A stretch of 64,000 nt of DNA, from NCBI GenBank assembly GCA_024704765.1, contig JAKMXF010000233.1, positions 124,001 through 188,000 of the forward strand, given 5' to 3'. Under the pieces are notes generated by a model. That model was not told where the DNA came from and did no database searches. It saw only the letters and a list, made by a program, of their open reading frames with translations. The translations under genes were made by a program, and so were the position numbers. Positions 34,241 through 49,200 of this stretch are shown here, piece after piece. Source of the DNA: Oopsacas minuta. Taxonomy: Eukaryota > Porifera > Hexactinellida > Lyssacinosida > Leucopsacidae. How positions within the stretch are numbered: the first letter of the stretch is position 1; each line of letters starts with the position of its first letter.

Positions 34241-37200
34241 ATGGATAGTTTTAACAGATTACACCGCTACCTACGTAGACAATCAATCTTCACTCCATTC
34301 CGTAATCGTTACAGATGGACTCTAGCTGTACTCGTATTGTTCTGCTTTACTCTTATTGTTATAACGAAATTGGCTAAATCTGATACTACAATCACTATTG
34401 CACATTTTGATACCAAAATTTATAATCAACAAATTATCGACTCTGAAGATCTGATCGCATCTAATCCGAAAGGTAATACAAAAACTTTTGTGCGATACAA
34501 TCACACAATCAACATCTGTGAAAAACTGAGCTGATAAATTTATCCAAAATCATTGCTTCATCCTGCCCGCGCGTGTTCTCAGAGCCAATTCTTTTAATAC
34601 TCATTCAAGTCATCCACAATACATGATTAGTATTTTGACTATTCTAATTTCTATCTTGGTAGAGATGGGGAGAATTTGACTCAAAGTTATTTTGAAATTT
34701 GGCCTAACATGATGTAGGAAATTTTCTATAATTATCATTGGTCAATGTGTAGCTAAATTCCCTAACAAATTATTTGGTTCAAATTCCTACTTTGCAATAA
34801 TTAAGTGAAGTTTTAGTCAAATTCCAGCGTCTCAACACATCGTGATGCAATATTATTGATTGGGCTAATTTGTATGAGCTATCATAACACCTCCAAATTT
34901 TCATATTTTGGGTCACGTGTACAAGCAAAGTTCTAAATTTCAGTTCCGTTCCGAATAATAGGCGTTTATGATGCGAATTATCGGAATGCTGAATATATTG
35001 AAGAATTATGAATATTTGATTTTTGATTGTTTTGTGTAAGAAATACTTTCAACCAATCATCATTTGTTAGTAATGTGACTCAATAACCTGATAATTACTT
35101 ACAATTCCGTGATAGATGTAAACACCAAGTCCCTTTCGACTTCTCTGAGCGGCTAAAAATGCTTCTGTATCCTGAAACTATTGCTGTCAGTTCAATTTTA
35201 CTCAATCAATTTTGGCATCAAATTCTTATACGCACAAATATCACTTATATTTCAATGCGTTGCACGTAAACACATTCTCTCTTGTTTAGGTATTTTGGAT
35301 TCAGAAGCTCATCATAAATCTCTTCATCGCAGCGTTACATTCTCTTACACACAGTCAGATGGATTTACTAACACTCATTTTGATTGTGAGAAGATCAAAG
35401 CTATAAATGTGAAATATGTAATAGCTAGTGGATTCAATTCTATTATGTATGCTACACAGGCTGATATGAGTAAGGAACTGTTTCAATAGTGTATATTCAT
35501 GTCTAGGTCAGCGGTTCCCAACCTATTCGCCCGCCCGTGGACCCGCTATACAAATTTTACCACATTCTGTGGACCCTGTTCGTGGAAAACCAAAGATAAA
35601 GTTGTTTTGAACAGCTGATTAGTTTCATATTTCTATAGTTAATATAGCTACGTATTATAAAAATTGAGAAATACCGTGGGATTCGCCTACAAGTCATATT
35701 TTGCAAGAATTTCCTTGCTAATATATAATCGAACTTACTATTGGAGGAAATGTCCCTGGAAAAGCATTGCTAAATGAACACCAATGTACATATACTGTTC
35801 TATCTTGTACACCCATAATCCGAAAATACACTAAAAATCTTGACGTGTCGTTGTAAGATTTCAGTGTACATAATTTGAAATATTTTCTTAATGTATCACT
35901 ATTTCCTGTAATTAGGTGGTGGAACAGGATGGCTATCCATCCGTATCGTCTCTAAAAAGTCTCCAGACGTATCAGCCTGTTTATCACAGTTTAAATCAAA
36001 AGACATCAAAATTGACTGTAGTGTTATATCCGATCAGATTCTCACTCATGAAGCAGAGCTCCTAAACAAATTCCATCACCCAAATATAGCACCAGTACTC
36101 AATGTGTGTAAACGAGTTGATGTTAGTAATCCTGATACATTATCTCGCGTAGGAAGTAAGTTAATGGTGTTGGAGGATGCTAGGCCTCTGGATATGAGTG
36201 CGGTACTGAAACTTGAATGGAAAGATAGGGTCAAGAAGTGTATTGATATTGGTGAGTGATAAAATTCTAACGTATACATGTTTTAGTATACTGTTCTTAT
36301 CTGTAAAAGTAACATATTGTGACTTTAACCTAATTATCAGAGATCGATTCAATTAGCAATACGCTACAACATAAATAATAATACATAGATTCATGGAAAC
36401 TCATCCAGGTGGCTCGTTAAAAGGCTTTTTTCGTAACAGATTTGATGTTTCGAAAATCAACAAAACTTTAGTAAAACTCGTTCTCGCTTCTACTTCTGCT
36501 TCTATTGCCGAAACCTTGACATTTCCACTTGATCTTACAAAAACACGTCTACAAATACAAGGGGAGACTTCAGGGCTACGGACAGTGGCTAAGAAGAGAG
36601 GAATGTTCCAAATGGCATGGGGGGTGATACGAGAGGAAGGGGTCTTTAAACTATGGAGAGGTGTAACCCCTGCTGTAATACGTCATATCTTTTACACTGG
36701 CTTAAGAGTGACAATATATGAAAACCTGAGAGAGCATGTTTTTAAGAGAAACTCAAAAGGCCAATTCCCACTGTATAAATCTATAATAGCTAGTATATGT
36801 TCTGGTATGACTGCACAGTTTGTTGCTAGTCCGATGGATTTAATAAAAGTACGTTTTCAAATGGACGGACGTCGACAGCTGCAGGGGCTAAAACCGATGT
36901 ATCGGGGCGTGTCTCACGCACTCACTACGATAGTCAGGGAAGAAGGGGTCCTCCGGTTATGGAGGGGTGTTGTTCCGAATTGTCAGAGGGCTGGGTTTGT
37001 TGCTCTTGGGGATCTAGCTGCTTACGATCTAGCTAAGCGAAGTATCTTACAGTATACTACATTTAAGGATGATATTATTACTCATATACTCTCATCTGCT
37101 GTAGCTGGATTAACTGCTACAACTTTAGGTTAGTTTATTGATTGTAACTTTATTTATATTAATTTCGGCCATTTTGACAGGATTAAACGCAATTACGGTT

Positions 37201-40200
37201 TTGGCCATATTAACTAATTCAAAATCTCAGAATCAGATACTATGTACAAGATTACCTTAACTATCTAAATCTCTAAATATATTTCCAAAAAGGTGTAAAA
37301 ATATGATAAATATACATATGTTCTATATTAGTTGTTCATTTGCTGTCCAGAACTTCTCATATTCCAGAATTAAATATAATTATATTTTTGTTTATCTATC
37401 AGGTACTCCAGCTGACGTCATTAAAACACGAGTAATGAATCAACCTACTAAAAACGGCAAAGGCATATATTACAAGTCGTCAATAGACTGTCTAATTAAA
37501 TCGGTTAAAAGTGAAGGGATATTCTCTCTTTACAAAGGATTCTTCCCGATATATGCAAGATTAGGTCCATGGTCCATAACCTTCTGGTTAATTTACGAAG
37601 AACTTAGAAGTATTTGTGGAGTTGGAACGTTTTAATATTTGCTCTTAACAACCATCACTACCTTACTAATCACGATATTTTATTGTCATTTGTTTCTGAT
37701 ACTTTTTCAATGAAATTGTTTATTGGCTTCTATTACCTATTAAAGTTAATACTTTTAGATTTGTGTGTTTTCTTATGGTTTACTGTGTATAATTTGTAGA
37801 GTAGACTTCACTTGGTTGAGTTACTTAGGGACCAGGTCATTTTGACACGATTGACAAGAATAATCCTGTTGGCCCGTTAACCCCAGCAATTTAACAATGC
37901 AGGGTCGCTGAACCTCCACGGGACCCAGAATCTTGTTCTTGATAAATTGGCTTAATATTAAGGAAATTTATATAATACAAATCCTATGGTAATGGTATTA
38001 TTGGGGTTATTGGGTTTGGTTCTTAATAAGTATCCTGAATGTATTTGCATGCTTTTATTTCTGGTGAAGTGATTTCTCTAAATTACATACGAACACGGTT
38101 AATGCAAAGCTCTGGATAAGGTGTACACATTTTGACGGTCCCTTGTCTTGGTTTCATATTAACTAAATTCTCAGCGAGTATGATACTGCCAAAACTTTGT
38201 GTTGATAGATTTATGTATCGACTTTATATAACAAAATTTCTTATTTATATATACTGAGAAAGTGTCTGTAATTATTATGTGTTTCTCTCTCCTATAGCTT
38301 CCATAGTAGACCTTCTCTACACAAATAACTCTATACAACTTGTACCCTTTGAACCGAGCCAATTCTACATATCATCTGCCGATGATGTTGTCAAGCTAGT
38401 TGATGTAGGCGGGCTGTTTAATGGTGAGCCTACATGTTCTAGTAATGAGGATTGCTATGTAACTAATACAGTAGTTACTGATTGTGTTGATGGGCAGTGT
38501 AAGGATTTCTCATGGAAGGCTAACTCTATTAATGCACATAGGTGGGTTGCTATTTCTATGAACTTTAGATAGAGTATCATATTAATTATTGTTAATTCGA
38601 TCCAGAATTCGAAGCTAGTTACAACCAAGCGATCAATCCACGCGAAATATACCATGTTTGACTGAGTATGATACATAAATGTTATTATCACATACTTACC
38701 AACATTACAGAGATATTCCTCCATCATTTAGGATAAGCGATTTCCTTGTGTAATGCCTGAAATATATATTTAATTCAGAAGTGAAACCAGGAATTTGACA
38801 ATTAAGTTCAGATAATATAGGCTAATGGTGTTATTGCTTATTGGTACATTTTACACAATTTACACTCATTACGCCCAAGGATCGCCAATTTTCGTACTCC
38901 TTATTACTCTACGTATTGCAACAACGAATATTCATTCAATTATTATTGAAAGGCTTGTTAAGTTACAAATTTGAATCCTTATTCGAAAATCGTTTTCACG
39001 TTAACAAGAGGCATTGTGTATACTTATATTGGAGTTATAGGACTGTTTAATTTGGTAAAGATCCAATATTCCACTTTATATACGATAGTTAACAGTGTAT
39101 CAATATATCTTCGCATGAGACGGTCCGCGTCCGGTTGTTCAGAGTTCAACTGGATTAACATTTGGACTCCTAATAGGAATAGTATTAGTCAACCGCACAA
39201 ACTCTGGTGGCTTCATATATTTAGTATCCGTCAAGTTGTCAGATTGAAATCTGTTTGCTATAGCATTGCAATTGTGCCATATTTTGATTGGGTTAATTCC
39301 TGAACTCTGCCATCCTATTGGTTGGTCGTGTGAATAGTCCTTTAGGTATTCCTATAAATACCCTTGTTTAGAAAAATATTATTTATTCATATATATTTTT
39401 ATACACAAATTAAACTACAATAATGCCATATTCTGAGAAAATATGTGAATTTATCAACGACACAACTCTACAGTTCTTTGTCCTTGAATTAGATGGCCGT
39501 CAATTTGAATATCATCTATTAAAAGAAGCAAAAGGTATACAACTTCTCAATATTATCCTGCATAAACATCAAATAACAGAAAGCACGTATTTTGGATTAA
39601 AATACACGAACAGTAAGAATGTTACTAGATGGATAAATATACGTAATCCATTAGTATTAGAAGTTGATAATCCATGTCTACCAATTAAACTTGAATTTGC
39701 TGTTAAATACTATGTGCCATATAATTTGCTTAATGATTTCCCAATCAAGAGTGCATTTCTTTCTCAGATCAAGAATGATATACAAAATGGTAGATTTACA
39801 CTTTCAGATGAAACTGACGATATTTTGCGGTTTTTAGCACTTTTAGCTCAAGCTGAACATGGCGCTTATTTCAAACAATTATCTTATACAACTCCACCTC
39901 ATTTCAGTTTGGAAAGGGACCTGATTGAAGAACACAAGCTAATCGAATCAATAAGTAAAATGGAAGCTCTTGATGAAGTGTTAAGAATCGCGAGTAGTTT
40001 AAGCAACTACGGTAATCATGAATATACTGTGAAGAATGGTTGCTTCTCAATTTCACCTACAACTTTCCAATATTCATTTAGAAATGTAACAAAGACTTTT
40101 CCGCTATATTTGATTATAGATGTTACTCGCGTTTATGGTAGTGTGTTGCTGTCACTGTCAAATTTCGAGCAATCTGAGACCAAAATAAAAATCAAACCAA

Positions 40201-43200
40201 ACTCCATTTCTGAAGCTAAAATCCTCCACAAAAATATCCTAGAATTAATGACATTCTTCACAAGGCCATGTGTAACTGAGGTAATAGCCGACGCAACACA
40301 TAGACTATGGAAAGGTGCGAAGTTCATAACAATCCACACATATGACGTCACACAAACTTGCAGCCAACTTAATCCAAGCTTATACTCAGTCAAACATCTT
40401 GAAACTGATCCTACAACACACTCGATAGAGAGTAGAATTCTGGAAAGGAAATCTAATAGCGAAGAATTCAAACTATACAAAGTTTGTTCTTTACCGGAAA
40501 TTGGACGGATTGTTAAGAGAAAGTTATCTTTCACTAGTTTGAGATTAAAAAGACAAGCTGGCACATGTCAAAACTCTGACAGTATTTCGTCTCATTCATT
40601 ATTATCTTCTGAGAGTATTGATGACGTGTTTAAAATCGCAGATAAAATGCTGAAATGTAAATTGTGTGATACGAAAGATTGCAAAGTGTTATTTCTCCCT
40701 TGTTGCCATTTCATCAGCTGTGAGGGTTGTTCTGACAACAGAAAGTCATGTTTGGAATGCAATTCTCATATAATAGAGAGAGTTAAGGTGTATATTAGTT
40801 AATTAGCTGTTTTACTGGTGTACTTGTTTATCTGAACATTTGAACTTTGAAATGTTTCGCTATTGTATTCTTCTGAACTGTGTGATCCTACAATTTATGG
40901 AATACCTTTTTTGTTTCTCAAGTTTTTTGGCGAAAGGTTATCTAGCAGTGAGCCAGTGCCGGATTTAAGTATGTGGGGCCCTCTTGGAGGGCAATTACCG
41001 GGGCTCCCTGAAGCCAATTCAAAGCTGTTACGGTTCGCCCACCTGTCCCCATTCCTCAATTTATAATGCTTGTGTTTATTGTATTCAAATTTTGCATATG
41101 TAAAATCAACCCTATAAGTAGTACCGCCTAGCTGAAGGCCTATTTCGCCCAGTGACAGCATGGCAGGACTTGTTTTCTAGTATAAGATTTATAGTGATTA
41201 AAATAGAATTACAGTGTTTATCAAATTAATGACGTTAAGTTTTGGGGGGCCTGTTCGGCCGCACACTCCTAACACTCCTAAATCCGGTACTGCAGTGAGG
41301 GAAGTGTCCAAGGTGGAATTTTAGATAATATGACCTTATATGGAAGTAAATTAAATAGACAGCGAACAATTTGGGTTGATAATTAAGCAACTACACCAGC
41401 CTATACACCAATGATGTTCTCCGAAATACCCGCTTATATCCAAATCTGAAATTGTATACATATGATCCCAAACCGTGAATTGACGTAAATTCCATCTGTT
41501 ATATCTAACACGGCCTTAATCGGAGTAATTAGTTCACTTAGAGCTTCGATATAGCTGGAGCCGGGAGTTGACTGTATTGGTATGTATAATATATGTGAAT
41601 ATGATTAATCTAATGATAAATCTAATGATACGTATTGTTGTGTCGGATTGTTGCCATCAACATAGCTAATAATTAAATTTTATGTACTATATTTCCTATA
41701 GAGTATTTTACAGTGTATTACTATCAAAACTCCCTCCTCCTGTACTGTTACCTCATGTAATGCCTTTATTAGAAGGAATACAGAAAGCTAGATTTAATCC
41801 TCCTAGTATTAAGAAGAAGTTGATGAAGTTATACAATGTGTCTCACTATATAGAAGCCCATGAAGTATTCAGAATTACAGGTCAGGATTTGAACTCTATT
41901 AGCTGTATGTGTTCTTGATACAGGAGAAATGGGGAGATGATGGAGCGAGATTTCCCTAATATATAGAATTTTCTAAGTTCTAAATATTTTTCACTAAAAT
42001 TAAACATACCATGGCCGTAGCATAGTCTTGGGTACTCCTATAATTGTATCTATTCTCTCTATCCCTCTTCTCCATCACCATTAAATTCCATTTACCACTC
42101 TGGTAGCTAAGTAATGCTTGCAATAACTCTATTTCTATTCATTAGGAGATCTAGACTTGGATCTTTACTACAATAACAACACATCACTTGGTATTAGGAA
42201 GAACAGAGAAGATTATGTGTATGATGAGATACCAGATGCTGAGATCAGTGATACGTATGTTCAGTTAGATTTATTATTCATCAGAAATACAGCGGTTATA
42301 TATTAACAAGTGGTATCGTTCCGATTGGGAAAAAGGGAGGAAATATTTCCCAAGATTTTCCCAGGGGGTCTCCAGAAGCCCGCTAAATTCGAATATCTTC
42401 GATTTAGGCAGTAGAACTTGATGTACTAAATTGTACGTACAAACCGAATTACGTCTTATCCGAATATTCTTCCTTTATATTTTGTACAAGATTTTGTTTT
42501 CCCCAAATAATAGCCTGAAGTTGCTATTTATGGATGTAACAATCTCGAGAAATTATATAAGGGATTGATAAGTGTACTACAGTCGAAATCAGCTTTTTTT
42601 CTCCCCAAGATGCACGATAAAAACCTGTATTGATGGGTGATTAACAAAGAAATTTCCTAATCACAGATACAACAAAAAGCTCCCAAAATTAAGATGACAG
42701 CACGAATACATACAATACAAAGTATATGCTTAAAGAGTAAAAGGGGAACCCCGAGCCTAAACCCCGATTTCGACTGTGTACTATTAAAGATTACGTATTC
42801 ATGTGTTTCTATTTGTCTATATTTAGTCACAATTACCACTGTTCTTCTACCATAAAGCCAGATCGCTGTGTATTCCCAGTAGACAGTCCTACTCAGGCAC
42901 AAGACCTGTGTTCATCAGATGACATATGTCAGTCTGTATCTATAGCTCCTAATCCAGCTAGCCAGGCGGGATGGTTCCTTGCTAGTTTAAAGAAATCAGC
43001 TTCTAATCTGCTATACAGACCGGGGAGTAGATTATTTCTTAAGAGACTACTGGAGAGACCTAAACCGCAGGTTAGTGGGTAGATTTATACAATCAGAGTA
43101 GTTTATACTGTGGACTATGGTTATATTAACGCCGGATATAAGTATCATCCTCTTGAAAACGGTACTCATACGTATTTCCCTGTTGTACGTATGCCAGTTA

Positions 43201-46200
43201 TAAAAACATACCAAATATTTGACTGTACAACTATTCATTAGTTATCCCTATTCTGATCTATATTATGCATATTCTCTGCTAGGTGAAGCACAATCTAGAA
43301 CAAGAGATTACTTTCAATCCTGATGTCAATAAGCTAGATAAAATTGAGGTATATTGTGTTTATTGAGGGATTAGAAATTTGGTACTAATCTAGTGTTTAG
43401 ATATACGTACATACGTGTTTGACTATAATTCTTACTCTAGGAAGAGAAGAAGGAGATTGAACAGAGAGAAATGATAGAAGATAGTATTGTGGGAAAACCA
43501 ATCGCATCAAGTTCCTTAGAAGTTTGTTTTAACTCTATTAAACTTATATCACACTCGCGTATATACTTAACTCCCAATTTTAGGCTATGCAGAATGATGA
43601 GTGTTATAGCTCAATATATTCTTCTTATAAAGATTTATTTGCTCAGAAGGAAGATAAATTAATGAAGATTTGTGGTTGGAATACTGGTACAGATTCTCAA
43701 TGGATTGAAGCTATGCAGACTTTATCACTGAGATCTGAAGGTATGTTAAAATTGTTATAGTATTTTACTATTTGTGTTAAGAGATAATTATATGTAGTAT
43801 GTAACGTCACATGTATTCCTTTCTATTTCTTACATGAATCATTCAATGGCCATGCATTATTCGAATTGGAAGTATAATTAAGCATTTCAATCAATCGATT
43901 CAACTATGCCGGCGAAAGTAGCTATTACTTTATTATAGGAAATTAACGCGAATGCTCCAATTCGCGTTAATTTCCTATAATAAAGTAGTCTTACTGAATC
44001 AATTATTTTAAAAGAGATTCTCTACACTTTAAATCAATTTCTGAAATTATTGTAAAAGTCTTTGATGACTTATGAAGAGAGAAAGAAGAATTTTCTATTT
44101 AATTATCGAAAGAAATATCTAGACTCATTCAAGATCTACAATGTCTGTATATCAATGAATTGCCATTTTCTATCAAGATTGAAAGTATGATTCTATTATT
44201 TCATTATTTGGATATTTGAAACACTGTTAGTTTGAAATTATTGCTCCACAGTTTAAAGTCTGTGGATATAGACCTAGCAACAGAGGAATTGGAAGCGTTT
44301 ATATAAGAAAATGAAGGCAAAAAGAGTGGTAAAATCTCTATTAAGGATTTGTTGAAAGCACTCAAAGATGGCCTGAGATTATCCGATATTAGAAAAAATC
44401 AATTACATAATGGGAACTAAGGATTACACAGATTTCCATTGATTTTATGCCATCTTCTTTTTACTACGGAAGATACTTGATAGATTGGACGAGTTTATGG
44501 ACTTCTGTAGCTAAACTTGACAACAATTTATTCAAGTAATTAATTCTACCTGAATTAGAGAAATTATCTATGATATATTATATCCCACCAGTTATTTCAG
44601 AAGCATTAACATTACCAGTTGGACTCTTCTCCTATCTAAAGAGAGAATCACAGTTTGATGTTGAATATTTAAAGGTGTCACTCTCTAGCATACAGCGTTT
44701 TGATCTACTAAATATACTGGATAAATGAGTTCGCACAAATACTCTTGAACTGTCACTAGATATGCTAATAATTCTATTAATCTCAGATCAGTACCACGGG
44801 TTTTAATTAATTACCTAACATTATAATGCAATATCATGACCGTCGGAGTGCATGGAAAGTGGGGCGGCCCATATAGCTAGTAATATAAAGCAGCCGTCCC
44901 TTATATATTCCTATACATACATATGTGATCTTATGATGTTGAATTTATTTCATTAGGTTTAATGAAGAGCTCTAAAGCAACACCAGGAGGAGGAATAAAA
45001 CTAAACTTAGGATCAGATCCTAATAAAAAGGCTTGGATGAAGATTAAACCTGATATGACGTCACAACAACGTCATATATCACAACTAGCATTCTTTCTAT
45101 TAGACCGATTACTGGGACTATTTGTTACTGTGCCAACTACTGGTAAGAATAATAGTAGCCTACAATTCTATGATTATCCTTACCTTACACCACAAGTGAC
45201 CAGCATTTGTAGCGATAGCTTGTATTACGAAATTTTAAAATTCGAATTATTTCTATCCCACTAAAATCCTATCATATCTACTTTATTCAATATGCGAATT
45301 TTCCTCTTCCCATCCCTTCTTACTATCAAAAACAAGCATTATAAACAAGATATATATTATGACATATATACTATTACTTATCAGGTAGAGTCATATTAAC
45401 TGAATTCCTCCACCTTTCTTCTAGCTCTCTCATATACTCTATCCAGTCTGTTAACCTATACCCTGTAATAGGGTTTTCTAATAGGCAATACATTAGATTA
45501 TTCTCCTGTGTAGAACTGAGTATTACTGTTTGTAAATGTTTCAGTATAGACACGATAAAATACAGCTGATAATCTATTCCCAATATTAGTACGGTTAAAA
45601 TGTAACTGCAAATCTCTTCGAAATCAAGATAGTTTAAAAAGCATTGTTGTAGCCATATACAGCAAATTGTACCTAGGGATACTCCGCTGATGTGTAATCC
45701 AGCGTAAATACACTGTAATTCTGCTTTGACGATTAATTCTAAGTTATGGAGAATGTTTGTAATACCCCAGTTACGTCCTGTCACTACCAAATCCTGTGGT
45801 AAGATTTTAGACTTGTGCATACGGTTTAACCAGATATAGCATGATGATAACTGTGTGGAGAATGAGGATAATAGTGTGAATGCTGTATGCACGTCTCCTC
45901 GCGTTAATATGAACATAATACCGATAAACCAATCGTAACAGTATGTATCAGACTGTAGAGTATTCAGTAAATTATTCTGTAATGTATATTGCTGGTTAAT
46001 GAGAATACCTTTCATATTAGCAATTAATAATAAGAGCTGTTTACAGTCTGATTCTTCGTCTTTCAGTAATCTGAGGTTACAGCCATATTGTACTATTAGT
46101 TTGCTGGCTATATGCTCGCTAGATGATGTCATAAGTTTTATATTGCTATCAAAAGTCACTGTATTTTTAGGAAATACACCACCATAGGCCTGACACATTA

Positions 46201-49200
46201 TATGTTGTAGAAGAGCATTTGTGGTTTTGAGTATTACAATATTTTGATTTGAAGATAGAAGTTTGGTAAACCAAATTTGTAATTCTTGTTGGGCTATAGG
46301 GAATTCCTTTGACTCATCTGGTAACCAAGGAATCCGCTCTTTGAAATACCCATATGATGTTGGTATAGGGAATTCCTTAAAAGTTTGGAACTTATTTTTA
46401 TCAATTTCTTCATAACAATGTAGCGAATTGTGTGGATGCATTTTCTCCTTGGGGCCCCCTAACAACCCAACTTTTAACAGAGATCTATTTCTTTCATACC
46501 AAAGTTGATCAAACACTTGAACGTCATTAATTACTACTGTACTATTCTGTAATGATAATAGTATGGTAGTTATACCGAATTGATCTTCTAAAAGCAAGAA
46601 ATTGTCCAAAGAGGAAAGCATTAGGTTGAATAACGCGAGAGCAATGACGTGTTTCTCTTCGAAATTGCAGATGTCATTAATTCTTTCATTTGACTTCACC
46701 AATACGTGATCCAATAGAAACTGTGCTATGTTTGTTGTCACGTTTTCTTCAATAGATTTTCTGTCTACGATCTCTATTAGAGTTGCATAATTAACGAATA
46801 CTTTAGCCATATTATACATTGCTTTATGCAAACTTCTGTTCAACGGAGCTATCAAACTTGCTTGTTGGTGTAACAACGGTTCATTTGTTCTGTTCAGCTG
46901 TTTATTAAGTGTATCAGTTAAGTAATCAAGTAGAGAAGTGCTCTGTAGTGGATTTGTACTAAAACTGAAGTTACTCACTTGACTGAGTATGTATCCATAA
47001 CGAATTGAGCTATTTTTATAAGAATTTAAGTTCACATCAGTGTTTAGGAATAGGATCTCGATACAATCATCCAGTATGTTATTTTGCTTTAAACAAACTA
47101 TGCCTTTTGGCGTTGCCATTACATTTGACATAATATGTAACAGTTCATATTTATTACTACTGTTTTGTATGAATGCAGGCTTTTTTAATAAGCCAGTTAG
47201 TAATTGTATTATTTTGTATGTATCTTCGTGTATGATACCTTCTGGTGTAGAAAATAAGTTTATAACAGGAGCAAGTATACCTCGTATCGTGGAAGGAAGT
47301 ACTGTTATTGGAATTGATTGTAATAGATTCTTGGTTTGTGCAACCAAGTCTGCTAAATGCGTATGTTCATGATTGAAAAAATGTTTTCTTCCTGTATCGG
47401 ATTCTGTGAGGTTCTGTATTACGTCATAAACATAAGAAAGATGTGAATTTGCTTGATAGAATGAGACAACTGACCCTGATTTACTGTTAATTGAGCGCAT
47501 AAGGCTTGTTAGAATTTTACCATCCAAGAATAGCTTGTTACCTTTTTGTAAAATTTTCATGAGAGCATTCAACGTAATGTAGTATGGATCCAGTTGTTTC
47601 TCTATAGAGTTATTTTCATTGTAGAGATTCTCTAATATAATTGTTATGAAATGGATTGCAGCATCGTTCTTGTCTTTGAAATATTCTCCATCGAAAGTTT
47701 GTGGGAATATTATTAGTCTACACTCGAATATTATAAAATTTTGTATTATATTGAGTAAGGCAATGAAGAAGAGATAACTGAGAGAAGTTTCGTTATAAAA
47801 GTAGTCTAATTCTCCTATGTCCTCCTCCAAAATTGCCGCGTTATGCTGGAATAAACGCAAATATGCTAGAATATATTCCACTATGGTGCAAAGGAATGCT
47901 GGATGCTTCTCTAGCTTCTGAACTATGAATGTTCTAGAATATTCCGCGTGTATCAGCTTCTGGAACCATTCAGCTTTGTGATCTATTATACTGAGAATAT
48001 GCATTGGAGAGATTGAGTGGGAATTTGAAAAGGAAACAAGTGACTCATGATCAATACATAACATCAGTAGATTTATAGTCTTATCAATTATCTCAGTCAT
48101 AAATGCATTGTTAAACCTGAACCAGTAACTTGGTAGCCAATGAATGAATAATGTAAGCAAATGGAACTTTTGTATTAATCCAGCATTTTCCATAGCACAC
48201 ACATCAATGCCATGTCTAACTTGTTGTGAATAATAAGGCGTTTCTAGCAAATGCTCAACTAGGATAAGATATGCTTCTTTAATGGCTGTGAGGTTGGATG
48301 TTGAAAACAAGCGTAATAAAATGCCAAAACTATTATTGGAGATGAAAGCATCCTGATCTCTAAGAGATCTAGTTACCAACATATGTAACGTAGGCCAATC
48401 AGGACACGATAATATCTCAGATGGTGAAAATTGTATAATAGCTTGTAGTGCTTCTCTACGCACATCTGGACTGTTGCTTGTATCAAATTTGTTGACTAAT
48501 TCTTTTAGATAGTTTGAAGATATGTATGGCATGCATGCATATTGCAAATTCAATGAAATGCTTTCAGATGTTTGTGAGTCGACAGAGAGATAATTGTTAA
48601 GTGATCCCTCACGAGAATGGAGCTCCATCTCATCAACTACACTTAATGTAGCTTCTTTCAGACTATTACTTAGAGAAGAATAGAGCTCTGCATATGATTG
48701 ACTATCTAATACATTCTCACTGATACTATTCACTATTACACCTGGATGTGTATTTGAGATTATATTTTCGTTGTGTTTCTCCAATTCCTTTGCTACGAGA
48801 GGCCCCAGGCATTTTGTAAGTTTATCTTTTAATTTTGAAGTCAATTCATTCGTATCATTTGGATCAAGTTGTAATAGCAAATCACTTGATGGTTTACTGG
48901 CTGTGTTTACTTTGTTGAGACCAGAAACTACCTTATAGAGACCAGGGATTAATTTGTTACTCTCAGACTGAGATGAAGTTTCGTTTGACATTTTATTGAT
49001 TGGAATTATTTTCGGTTTTTGGGTACTTAAATACGTTTATTTCTATCGTAATGGGTTTTTAATATTCTATGTTGACTATTCAAGCTTTGATTTTGGTAAT
49101 CATTTCTTCTGTTGTGTATAAAGTTTGTAATTAACGCTCCACATAATTAGCCTCATACGATATATTCTAAACGAATTATTTTCTCTTCAAACAGTTATCT

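Larger units (their letters stand above)
43741..44956. other. fused-kinase intron 10: perfect hairpin plus decayed coding remnant
   Basis: This intron contains the palindrome at 43926-43987 and a decayed coding segment at about 44040-44728. The rest shows nothing recognisable. Confidence 0.6.

Noticed and set aside
38841-39303. Small plus-strand frames before MYLIP
   Set aside because: No homology, AT-rich composition and no splice logic; chance frames in an intron.
34241-45142. Two separate kinase genes, VLK-like then FAM20-like
   Set aside because: There is no stop after the VLK part when spliced and no new start with signal sequence before the FAM20 part. Kept only as the alternative to test.
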